Of a stretch of DNA of 64,000 nucleotides, positions 55,102-64,000 are shown one piece after another; the first letter of the stretch is position 1; the number at the start of each line of letters is the position of its first letter. The stretch is from Camellia lanceoleosa. Lineage: Eukaryota; Streptophyta; Magnoliopsida; Ericales; Theaceae. The notes under the pieces were generated by a model. The model was given only the letters and a program-made list of their open reading frames with translations, was not told where the DNA came from and did no database searches. The DNA lies in NCBI GenBank assembly GCA_025200525.1, contig CM045761.1, forward strand, positions 136,836,223-136,900,222. The letters run 5' to 3'. Made by a program: the position numbers and the translations under genes.

Positions 55102-55756
55102 GTTCTCTCGTATGGATAATGAAACAAGCACGAAAACCCTAGACAACAAAAATTAGTAAATTGTTGTAGTTGTTTTTACTTTCTGACAATCAAAACAAAA
55201 GATTGAAGATCCAAACAAACAAAATGAAAACAAAACTGTCATTGATTGAACCCTAGGATTGCAGATTGAAAAAACAGAATAGGGTGAGAGGGCAAACAAT
55301 CACGGGGAAATAAACGATAGAAAGTCAAAATTCATTCACAATACAATCCCAATTGAGGAAAACCCCTAACAAATTTATATTTTGTCTGTTGAGATTTTTG
55401 AATATCATGAAATCTGATGCAATAGAGTGAGATCAAAAAAGAGATTTAAGACCAAAAAAAACAAATAAAAAGTAAACCTACTGGCACAGGACAGGCAGCG
55501 ATGAATGGCAACGAAACAGGTCCGACTCGCCGCTGGTGGTGGTGGTGGTGGTGGTGGTGAATCAGACTGACAAGAAGGCTATTGCGTAGAAGTTATAATA
55601 AAGGGATAATTATAGAGATGGCAAAAGGGGCAGGGGCGGGGGCGGGGGCGGGGGCGGGGACTACAACCCCGTCCTCGTTCTCCGAAAGTGACAATTTTCC
55701 GTCCTTGCTCCCGATCCCCGATCGGGATCCATTGCCCGCCCCGCCTCCGAAAAATT
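55102..55756. other. Upstream region of the cystatin-like gene
   Basis: No ORF of note. Contains a (GGT)n microsatellite (55535-55559), the G-rich tract (55627-55659) and a GATGGCAA..GGGG word at 55618. A promoter cannot be pinned down. Confidence 0.4.
55627..55659 (+). other. G-rich hexamer repeat, quadruplex potential
   Basis: GGGGCA followed by GGGGC and several GGGGGC units: six runs of four or more Gs in 33 bases, about 530 bp upstream of the cystatin-like start codon. Confidence 0.75.
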
Positions 55757-56129
55757 CTCGAATTGAAAATCAAGACTGGATCGTCAATTTCAGTCCGTGA
55801 GTTCATTTTTGGACCATTTTTCGATAATACGAACCATTCAATATGTAAAGCTCATCGAGTAATATATTTCTGTAAAAAATCATATTGATCGGATATCAAT
55901 AGCTATTTGATCAGATTAAATTTATGTCAACTGTTTATTTTTTTACCGTTCTTTTTTTTATACAAAACTGATTTAGTCAAATAATTATCAATATCCGATC
56001 AACATAATTTTTTACAGGGATATAGTACTTGACAAGTTCTACACATCAATGACTCAGATTATCAAAATGGGATCCAAAAATGAGCCCACGAGCTGAACTG
56101 AACGATCCAGTCTTAATCTCCAACTCGAG
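55757..56129. mobile_element. Foldback/hairpin MITE with arms of about 160 bp
   Basis: Left arm 55757-55920 and right arm 55965-56129 are inverted copies (for example AAGACTGGATCGT, CTCATTTTTGGA.C, CTGTAAAAAAT.AT and TTGATCGGATAT on both arms), with a spacer of about 45 bp. No coding sequence; target duplications not identified. Confidence 0.8.
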
Positions 56130-56569
56130 ACAAGTTAGACCGAAAATTTAAAAACCCATAAAAAAAAACAAGAGAAACTAAAAGACAAAGAAGTGCCTAG
56201 GAAAGGTGAAAAATGTCATTCACATAAATATTAAACATATTCTCTATTAAATATTTGGAGGATTGTGGCACCACAAAAATAAAACAAAGAAACAAGAAAT
56301 TTTTATACATGCTGTTGAAAAAATATATAAAAATTCTACTTGATTAACAAACTAAAATAAATACTAGAAGATAAAAGCAGAATGAATAATAGAAAAAGAA
56401 TGGAATCGAGGTGCGAAAGTCAATCCGTTGTCTTTAAGAAACGATTTCACCCCAGTTGATGCAAATGGTTGCTAGTGCTCATTCTCCAAGATAAAACGGC
56501 GAGTCTTGATGGTGTGCACTCACCAAGCAAGACTTGAACTCGTCTAAGAAAGAGCCCAAAAAAACCAAG
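56130..56569. other. AT-rich spacer before element E
   Basis: No gene seen. Confidence 0.5.
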
Positions 56570-58349
56570 TATAACCATTCCGATTTAGACCCAACCTATT
56601 TCATACTCTTAGATCTGGGATTCCGTACTTTTAATTGTTGTTTATGTCCTTTATCATCTTGTTGGTAGTTGGGTTGAGTTGATGGTTATGTTTGAAATAG
56701 GTTGGAAGTTAGTTTTTCAAAAGAGTTGTTGTCCAGTTTTTTTCTTATTCACTCGAGCGGTCTTTGAGATCCTTTTTTAATATTTTTTGAGGTCTGCAAA
56801 CTTCTAAGAGTATGGTATCTTCGCTTGAGCGGTCATTCTTGCACTAAGTGGTTCCTGCAGTCTGCAAAACTTTTGGAAAGAGGTCATTGTATGCTCAAAC
56901 GGTGTTTTGGTCGCTCTAGTGATCTCACTTATTCTGTCGGACGCTTGAGCGGTAGTTTCGCCGCTCGAGCAGTCTGTGCGAATATTAGTTCGAGAAAAGT
57001 GGTTTTTAAATCACTTTTTCATTCCACTCTCTCTCTAAAACACCTCTAACCCTAATTTCTTTACCTTCTCTCGCTAGTTCTTGTTTTAAAATCTCAAGTA
57101 CAGCATAACCCATTGATTTCTCCATCATAATTCTTTAGTGAAAAATGTAGAGTTCATCGAAAGTTTCATTTTAATCAGAGAGGATCTTGTTTTTTACTCC
57201 ATCAAACTTCAACTCTTGTTTTCTTCCTCTTTTAAACTTAAGATAGGGATTTCTTTAACCTTTGGTATGATTCTTAGCTTAGTTATTTGCTATTTAAAAA
57301 GGGTTTAGTGACTTGGAGATTTTGGGTTAAATCTAGGGTTTGATTTTTAAAAAGTAAAACAGGGGTTTCTCAAATAAACTATTGAGATAGATTGTGGAAG
57401 TGTGTATATCGTCAGGTGTGTTGGAAATTCTTTCCTTAAATATGATTTTGAGAATAAATGAGGTTTTGTTTGAAAATCATTGATGTTCATTTATGAAAGA
57501 AAAGGTAATAATGTTGGACTTGAAAGATATGGAGAATGTATCTATTGATGATGAGAGTGGAGTTGGATATTCATTATCGCTCCCATTTTGAAATGTATGA
57601 GATTTTATCTATTATTGAAAAATTATCTGTTGAGTAGAAATATTTGTTAAGATCGGTGGATGATAGCTTTGAATGTTATAGAAATTACATGAGGATTAGG
57701 TTCAATTGAAACTAATTTCTCATATATCTTGCATCAAGCATTATTTCATACTTGAACATTGAAAATGTATTGTTTTTGAGAAAAAGACATGTATACTTTG
57801 GTGAATCTAGTTAGGGGATGTGGTTGTGGTTTATATTGTTAGCCTGTGTATTCTTGGTGAAAGTCCAGAAACCTGAGCGGTTAGGTGCCGATCCTTCCGG
57901 TTAGTACCAATAGTATTTGTATAGCATACTGACAGACACATACGTAGAGATTCCCAGTATTTTGTATCCACTACCCTGTTTTCTGGTATAAAAGTGTATT
58001 TTCATGAATTGAAATATAATAATGATGGCATTGCATTGTTTTAAGATGCAAAAGTATAATGTTTTGCAAATGACATGCATATGAATTCACCTTATGACTT
58101 CATTAAGTTTCATACATAGTGTTAAAGTATCTCTATTGGGTTTTCAAGCGCTGATGATATGCCTCTACCAAGAACTTAGCTAGGGAGGACCGTGGAGCTG
58201 AAGGCTTATTTTTGTTTATTGTTACAATTATTTTTTGTACAAGTCTTGGGTTTTTTAATTGTTTTTGGGAGGTTAATATTCCACATGTCTATGTTTTGTT
58301 TTACTAAATATCATGGGTTGGTTTGTCACTATTTTTTCGGGGCATTACA
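56570..58349 (+). repeat. 5' LTR of element E
   Basis: About 1.78 kb, from TATAACCATTCCG to GGGGCATTACA. It contains palindrome variants (56751, 56823, 56942, 56961), then a CT-rich leader (57025-57070). The start is placed by its position relative to family LTRs and is approximate. It differs strongly from the visible start of the 3' LTR. Confidence 0.7.
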
Positions 58350-58357
58350 CCAAGACT

Positions 58358-58369
58358 TGGTATCAGAGC
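58358..58369 (+). other. Primer-binding site of element E (tRNA-Met)
   Basis: TGGTATCAGAGC, the intact plant initiator-Met primer complement, eight bases after the LTR end. Confidence 0.92.
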
Positions 58370-58746
58370 GTACCAGGTTTGAATACTTTGGGTACGTGGG
58401 AAGTGATTAGTATCACAATGGGTTTGTCTCGCTTGTTAGAGACTTAGGTGTAGTGTTATGTACTTATGTGATAACATGTTTATGTGACTATATGGGTATG
58501 AGATTTAATTTCTAGGATGTTGATTGGATCCTTGGGTTTCTGGGAGTCCTGTTAGAAAAGCACTTGATCAATGCTGTTTCTAACTGGAACTCTAGTAACG
58601 TCTCGACCGCTATTATCAGAATGAAATTGTGAGGTGCTTATGTGATTATGTGCTTACGTGGAGTGAATTACTGTTGTCCAATGCATTAGGACGCGAGTGT
58701 TATAGCTTCGAGACATTTGTTAATGTGCTAACGTCTCTATTACCTT
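58370..58746 (+). other. Leader of element E
   Basis: Untranslated, closely similar to 17712-18089 of element B. Confidence 0.7.
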
Positions 58747-59990
58747 ATGAGGATGTCAGGACGAGGACGTGGTAGGCATGGTAGGCAAGAGATGCCTATA
58801 CCGGATGAGACTCCAGAGCAGCAGGAGGGTGTTGGTCAGGCCAATGTGACCGAGCCAGTAGGTCAACAGGCTATGGGCGCCTTAGCCCGCGAGATAGCAA
58901 GGGCATTCAGGGAATCCATGGGCATTCTCAGAGTTGAGAATCAAGCCTAGGTTCATGTTGCAGATGCAGGGCCTTCTTTTCTGAAGAGGGAGTTCTTCCG
59001 GTCTAACCCGGACGAGTTTATAGGTGATCCAAAAGAGCCACTTAAGGCAGATGAATGGATCAAACAGACAACGAAGACGTTTGAGATGCTTGGCATTGAA
59101 GACGGGGTGCTGAAAGTGACCTTGGTATCTTTCCAGCTAAAGGGGGATGCGGGTCAGTGGTGGAAGTTCACGAAGGGCCGTATAGGAGGAACTTGGGAGG
59201 CCTTTGTAGATGCTTTCTAGGAGAAGTTCCTGTCTCCAACTGTCAGGGAGAGGTTAAGGGATCAGTTCTGCCAACTTAAGCAGCTGAGTTCTTTAGTGGC
59301 CGAGTTTGAGGCCGCATTTACTAGTTTATCCAGGTTTGCACCTGAGCTAGTGGCGTCTGAGGAACGCCGTTGTCTTAAGTTTGAGAAGAAGTTGAGGCAT
59401 GGCCTCAATATGAGAGTTTGGGGTTCTATGACCCGAGAGTATGGGCGTCTGGTGGATGCTGCAGCCCATATGGAGATCATGATGCAGGAGGAGGAAGAGA
59501 GAAAGAGGGGCTCCAAGAGGAGTTAGGATGGCCAGGGTGATGGCAGGAGACAGAGGGGTTCTAACCCTCAGCAGTCTCAGGGTAGTTTTACTAGATCGAC
59601 CTTTCCAGTGCCGAGTGCAGGTCCTGGAAAAGGCAGCCAGGGAGACATTACCTATTTCAAATGTGGTCAGCTAGACCACAAGTCTCGATTGCTGCATGAA
59701 GAGGGAGAGAGACAAGATCATCTTCTTCGGCTCGACCTCAAAGCCAAAGTCAGGGTAGAGGCCAGCCGCTCTCTTGTTACCAGTGTGGTCAGGCAGGGCA
59801 CCTGAAGAGGTTTTGCCCGCAGTTGAGTGGCACATCTGGTGCATCTGGTTTGAGGCAGACTCAGAGCTATCAGCCAGCTCAGTCAGTTCAGGCCTCGAGG
59901 GCCAATAAGGGGGCTTCATCGTCCCAGTCTGTGCAGCAGTCTTATGCTCCTAGGGGTGAGTAGGTAGATCAGAGATCTTTAGGGCGCGAG
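58747..59990 (+). pseudogene. gag of element E
   Basis: From ATG 58747 (or 58753): glycine/arginine-rich start MRMSGRGRGRHGRQE; capsid domain with FFRSNPDEFIGDPKEPLKAD, VSFQLKGDAGQWWKFTKG, FLSPTVRERLRDQFCQLKQL and FAPELVASEERRCLKFEKKL; then two zinc knuckles, the first degraded (FKCGQLDHKSRLL, about 59655) and the second intact in another frame (CYQCGQAGHLKRFC, 59776-59817). Stops at 58948 (TAG for CAG), 59218 (TAG for CAG) and 59524 (TAG). A frameshift lies between the two knuckles. Gag would form the particle and package RNA. Confidence 0.9.
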
Positions 59991-60680
59991 TATGCTGTTA
60001 CTACGCAGGATCTTGTACTGGCTCCATCTATCGTGAGAGGTACCTTTTTGTTTTGCAACTCGGTTGCTAATGTGTTGATTGATACGGGAGCATCCCATTC
60101 TTTTATATCTGCTGCATTTGCATCTGTTTTGGGATTGGAGTTGGCACAGTTAGCATCTCCTATTTGTGTTGTATCACCTGTTGGGGGTGAATTGATTTTG
60201 AAACAAGGGTGTCGGGGCTGTGATATAGAGGTCGCCGACCGCCGACTTCCATTTCCTTTTGTGGTTATGCCTATGTCAAGTTTTGATGTTATTTTGGGTA
60301 TGGACTGGCTATCGTCATACCGGGCTGTCATTGATTGCTACCGCCAGAGGGTCACTGTATGTACCTTAAGCAGGGATTGTTTCCATTTCTTGGGGGATCG
60401 GGTTGGTAGTGTTTTGCCACCGGTGTATGATCCGCGAGGACGGAGTGAGCTTCGTGGTCTCCTTGCTAGCTTTATGAGTGGTGAGTGTGATGAGACCCAG
60501 ATTGTATTGCCGAGAGTGGTTTGTGAGTACTCGAACGTCTTTTTCGAGGACCTTGTTAGTTTGCCACCTCACCGAGAGATCGAGTTCTTTATTGACCTAG
60601 TGCTTGGCACGGCACCGATTTCTATGGCACCTTACCGTTTTGCCCCAGCCGAGTTGAGTGAGTTGAAGGTTCAACTCTAG
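59991..60680 (+). pseudogene. Protease and start of RT of element E
   Basis: NVLIDTGASHSFISAAFASV carries the DTGAS active site of the retropepsin (about 60075-60090); GMDWLSSYRAVIDCYRQRV is the usual C-terminal motif. After a linker comes REIEFFIDLVLGTAPISMAP and YRFAPAELSELKVQL, the N-terminal edge of RT. A TAG (60678-60680) replaces the expected CAG of [10 protein letters not shown]. Otherwise open for 215 codons. Confidence 0.93.
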
Positions 60681-61415
60681 GAGTTGCTAGATAAGGGCTT
60701 TATTCGTCCTAGTGTTTCGCCGTGGGGAGCACCGGCTCTCTTTGCTAAAAAGAAAGATGGTGCCTTGAGACTTTGTATCGATTACCGGAAATTGAATCGG
60801 GCTACGGTTAAGAATAAGTACCCTATGCCTCGTATAGATGATCTGTTCGATCAGTTGAAGGGTTCCCATTGTTTCTCTAAGATAGACTTGAGATCGGGTT
60901 ACCACCAGTTGAGGGTCACAGATATCCTGAAGACGGCATTCCGTACACGGTATGGCCATTATGAGTTTCTGGTGATGCCTTTTGGGCTCACCAATGCACC
61001 GGTAGTGTTTATGGATTTGATGAACCGGATCTTTCGGAAATTCTTGGATCGTTTTGTAGTCGTCTTCATGGACGACATTCTGATTTATTTACCTTCTGAG
61101 GAGAAGCACGAGGAACACTTGACAGTGGTGCTTGAGTTGCTTAGAGCCCATAAGCTATATACTAAGTTTGGGAAGTGTGAGTTTTGGCTAGGAGAAGTCA
61201 AGTTCTTAAGCCATATGGTCTCCAGGGAAGGGGTGTCAGTTGATACATCCAAGATTGAGGCAGTGCAAGATTGGGCACAACCTAAGAGTGTTTTTGAGAT
61301 CTGCAGTTTTCTAGGATTAGCTGGGTATTACCGCCGATTTGTGAAGGATTTCTCTAGGCTAGCTTCGCCGATGACTAGATTGACACGAAAGGGGGTTCAA
61401 GTTTGTGTGGAGTGA
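60681..61415 (+). pseudogene. Reverse transcriptase of element E
   Basis: Ordered motifs: [55 protein letters not shown] (first catalytic D), [23 protein letters not shown] (FMDD active site, D-D kept) and [20 protein letters not shown]. 243 codons open. A frameshift after KGVQ (61395-61420) ends the block, where KFVWSE is expected in the next frame. Confidence 0.95.
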
Positions 61416-61860
61416 GACTTATGAAAATTCGTTCCAAGAGTTGAAAGTTAGACTTACTACCGCTCCTATGTTGATTATTCCGGAGAGAGGTTTGGGTTAT
61501 GCTGTTTACTGTGATGCCTCACGAGAGGGTTTGGGTTGTGTGTTGATGCAAGAGAGGAAAGTGGTTGCCTATGGCTCACATTAGTTGAAAATACACGAGA
61601 AGAATTACCCTACACATGACCTAGAGTTGGCAGCCGTGATTTTTGCCTTGAAGATTTGGAGGCACTACCTTTATGGTGAGTGGTTCGAGGTGTTCTCGGA
61701 TCATAAGAGTCTGAAATATCTGTTTACACAGAAAGACTTGAAGTTGAGGCAGAGGAGGTGGATGGAGTTCATTGAGGATTACGACTTTGAGTTACATTAT
61801 CATTCGGGGAAGGCCAATGTTGTGGCCGATGCCCTTAGCAGAAAATCCATTAGTGATGTA
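61416..61860 (+). pseudogene. RNase H of element E
   Basis: After the frameshift: [35 protein letters not shown] (catalytic D), a TAG at 61582 for CAG in the ASRQLK-type motif, then [20 protein letters not shown] (catalytic E) and [17 protein letters not shown] (catalytic D). Ends with DALSRKS at about 61845. Confidence 0.93.
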
Positions 61861-63402
61861 GCTTGTATAGCCATCCGGAAGTGGGAGATGTTGGGTGCAC
61901 TTGGGGAGTTTGACTTGTCTTTGGGCGAATCCGTTGAGGCTGCGGCCTTGTTTTCTGTTGTTGCGCAGCCTACACCTGTGACTAGAGTGTTAGAGGTACA
62001 GAGAGGTGACCTTGAGGTAGAATCCCTCCGAGAGAAGATCTCCAATGAGAAGGTTGAGAAGGGTTTGACTGTGTATCCCGACCTGAGTGTGGGATACCGA
62101 GACCGTTTGTTTGTGTCGGAGTCTTGCCGAGAGGAGGTACTCCGAGAATTTCACCATTCATGCCTTGCGGTGCATCCGGGAGGTACTAAGATGTATTGTG
62201 ATTTGGGTCGCCAGTTTTGGTGGCGGGGTATGAAGAAGGATGTGGCAGTTTTCGTGTCGAAATGCCTTACTTGTTAGCAAGTGAAGGCCGAGCATCAGAG
62301 GCCAGCGAGTTTGTTGCAACCCTTGCCTATTGCCGAGTGGAAGAGGGAGCATGTCACTATGGACTTCGTTGTAGGTCTTCCGAGGACTCAGCGGGGTAGT
62401 GATGCTATTTGGGTGGTGGTAGACCAGTTGACTAAAACGGCGCACTTTATCCCTATGAGCGTGAGAGATTCGGTAGATCATCTTGCCGACTTGTATATCC
62501 GGGACATAGTGAGATTGCACGGGGTCCCAGTAATGAACGTCTCGGATAGAGATCCTCGTTTTATTGCCAGGTTGTGGCAAAGTTTGCAGAGTGCCTTGGG
62601 CACTAAGTTGACCTTTAGCACGGGCAGATCACCCTCGTGACCGACGGCATCAGGCATTATTCAAATCCTTGAGGATATGCTTCAAGGTTGTGTCCTTGAC
62701 TTTAGTGGGTCGTGGGAGAGGCACTTGCCTTTGGTGGAGTTTGCCTACAACAACAGTTTCTAGTCGAGTATCGGGATGACACCGTTTGAGGCCTTGTATG
62801 GCCGACCTTGTAAGTCTCTAGTTTGTTGGGCTGAGGTTGGTAATGCACCTTTGTTGGGCCCGGAATTGGTGAGGGAAACGACGAAAAAAGTTGAGCTTAT
62901 CCATAGGAGGCTTGTTACAGCCCAGAGTCGCCAAAAGAGTTATGCCAACCGTAGGAGGAGGCCGTTGGTATTTGAGGTGGATGATCATGTTTTTCTGAAA
63001 ATATCACCTAGGCGGGGTTTGATGAGGTTTGGGAAGAGTGGGAAGTTGTCCCCTCGGTTTATTGGTCCTTTCGAGATCCTTGAGAGGATTGGCGAGGTTG
63101 CCCACCGTTTGGCTTTACCACCGCAGCTGTCCGGAGTACATGACGTGTTTCATGTTAGCATCCTTCGGAAATATGAGCCGGATCCATCGCATGTATTAGA
63201 TTGGACCGACTTAGAGGTAGATGAGGATGTCTCGTATGAGGAGAGACCGGTACGGGTCTTGGATAGGCGGGATCAAGTCTTGCGAGGCAAGACCATTCCC
63301 TTGGTAAAAGTTTTGTGAAAACATCACGGGGTGGAGGAAGCCACTTGGGAACGTGAGTTGGAGGTCCGAGAGAAATATCCGGATCTATTTATGGATGTTT
63401 GA
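61861..63402 (+). pseudogene. Integrase with C-terminal chromodomain of element E
   Basis: Zinc-binding module with [15 protein letters not shown] and SKCLTC (62150-62277), TAG at 62278 for CAG; core with HVTMDFVVGLPRTQRGSDAI (first D), VSDRDPRFIARLWQSLQSAL (second D) and a damaged stretch where YHPQTDGQSER is expected (62610-62660, indels and TGA), so the catalytic E is lost. Then FAYNNSF, TAG (62761), MTPFEALYGRPCKS; the GPFEILERIGEVAHRLALP module; and the chromodomain VRVLDRRDQVLRGKTIPLVK, TGA at 63316 for TGG, KHHGVEEATWE. Natural stop 63400-63402. Chromodomains guide integration into heterochromatin. Confidence 0.93.
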
Positions 63403-63767
63403 GCACTTGTTGCATATTTTGTTATATTGAGGAACCTTAAGAGCATTATGTATATCTTAAGTTGTAAAACATTGTGTATGTTTGGTTTATGGAAATATTG
63501 TGGAGGTATTAATATATATGCCTTGAGATGGACGTTTATTTTAGCATTGTTTATGTTAAATGTGTTATAGAAATGCAAATGTAATATTGGCATTGAAAAT
63601 GGTTGAAATTGAAAAGATGCATGTTGATAATGCATGTTGGAACATATATTGTAAGCGGCCTCTTGAATAGAGATGGGATGACCGGTATTGGATCAGGTTG
63701 TGAAATGTTGATTGGTAACACTATTGAAAATTGAGAAAAAGTTGTTTTTGAAAATTGTACTTAATTT
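63403..63767 (+). other. 3' untranslated region of element E
   Basis: AT-rich, similar to 23421-24256 of element B. No gene. Confidence 0.6.
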
Positions 63768-63798
63768 CGGGGACGAAATTCCTTAAGGGGGGGAGGTT
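63768..63798 (+). other. Polypurine tract block of element E
   Basis: GGGGACGAAATTCCTTAAGG followed by GGGGGAGGT, conserved with element B. Confidence 0.9.
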
Positions 63799-64000
63799 AT
63801 AGCGATCCTAGTTCTTCCTCCTTGGGTTGTTGTATCCGGACTTGGGTCCGTGGATGTTAGTTATGGTTTATATCTTATTTCAGTCCTTTAGTACTATGTA
63901 TTCAAGTTATAGAATGTTTTGGGCAGGTTTGTATCAGGTTTTGGTAAGTTTTGAAACAAATGGTTGCTGCCCAGATTTTGGTGTCTTCGCTCGAGCCAGG
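63799..64000 (+). repeat. Start of the 3' LTR of element E
   Basis: Begins TATAGCGATCC. It resembles the solo LTR at 19852 (shared GATGTTAGT..GATT/GGTTTA, GGGCAGGTTTGT, TGCCCAGATTTTGG) more than E's own 5' LTR. A palindrome variant CGCTCGAGCC lies at 63989. Confidence 0.85.

Larger units (their letters stand above)
56570..64000 (+). mobile_element. Element E: chromovirus (Tekay/Del-type) Ty3/gypsy retrotransposon, 3' LTR cut by window end
   Basis: 5' LTR (56570-58349), primer site (58358-58369), gag (from 58747), protease, RT, RNase H, integrase with a C-terminal chromodomain ending at 63402, purine tract before 63799, and the first 202 bases of the 3' LTR. Domain order (RNase H before integrase, then chromodomain) defines a chromovirus. 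The frame is broken by nine in-frame stops and two frameshifts (about 59700-59770 and 61395-61420) plus a scrambled patch at 62610-62660. Most stops are TAG for expected CAG. It is closely related to element B in leader and 3' end. Confidence 0.92.

Noticed and set aside
54938..55156. Plus-strand ORFs with poly-glycine or poly-valine at the (GGT)n tract
   Set aside because: Antisense shadows of exon 1 of the cystatin-like gene.
55582..55888. ORFs with GAGAGAGA through the G-rich tract
   Set aside because: Translation of the hexamer repeat; no conservation expected.
1..64000. A novel defence or prokaryote-type system
   Set aside because: No such genes are present; the coding content is retrotransposon proteins plus one or two intron-containing plant genes.

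Overview
The window is flowering-plant (most likely eudicot) nuclear DNA, AT-rich and dominated by nested LTR retrotransposons. There is no operon structure, the only convincing host gene is split by introns, and MITEs with plant-typical terminal repeats and target-site duplications (TSDs) are common. The species cannot be named from the sequence. About three quarters of the window is mobile DNA.

Left part (1-32339) is a nest around one old Ty3/gypsy element of the Tat lineage, element D, on the minus strand. Its 5' LTR (31604-32339), gag, protease, reverse transcriptase, RNase H, second (archaeal-type) RNase H and integrase read leftwards. They are followed by a 58-bp minisatellite and, on the opposite strand, an antisense extra ORF with an intron (12455-13510). 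Element D was hit at least three times. Element A, a giant Ogre/Tat-like retrotransposon with no recognisable gag-pol, sits in the antisense ORF and runs from before base 1 to 12454. A Tourist-like MITE lies at 13512-13779. Element B, a non-autonomous chromovirus-type element (15493-26395, TSD CCTGG), splits the integrase; B itself contains a solo LTR (19852-21964, TSD CTCCT).

Middle part: 32640-39523 is a minus-strand Ty3/gypsy fragment (element C: gag piece, leader, primer-binding site, 5' LTR). Its LTR carries a 3.25-kb solo LTR (34857-38104) with a perfect TACAA TSD. From 39524 to 56569 the DNA is AT-rich intergenic with several hairpin or TIR MITEs (42214, 42960, 44642), a foldback element (55757-56129), microsatellites and diverged dispersed repeats. 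The best host gene is a three-exon, 201-residue cystatin-like gene on the minus strand (54216-55101); a broken copy of its first exon lies at 41641-41983. A second possible host gene on the minus strand (48494-52674) is supported only by exon-like pieces.

Right part (56570-64000) is a plus-strand chromovirus (Tekay/Del type), element E: 5' LTR, tRNA-Met primer site, gag-pol with a C-terminal chromodomain, purine tract, and the first 202 bases of the 3' LTR. It is inactivated mainly by CAG-to-TAG and TGG-to-TGA changes, as expected from deamination of methylated cytosines.

The most unusual signals are a 10-bp palindrome (CGCTCGAGCG) clustered in the LTRs of the B/C/E family (16 exact copies), the pol-less giant element A with a duplicated LTR-leader unit, a perfect 22-bp G-box palindrome and a 16-bp perfect hairpin in A's LTR, and the young but pol-less element B. 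I found no CRISPR array, prokaryotic system, rRNA or tRNA gene.
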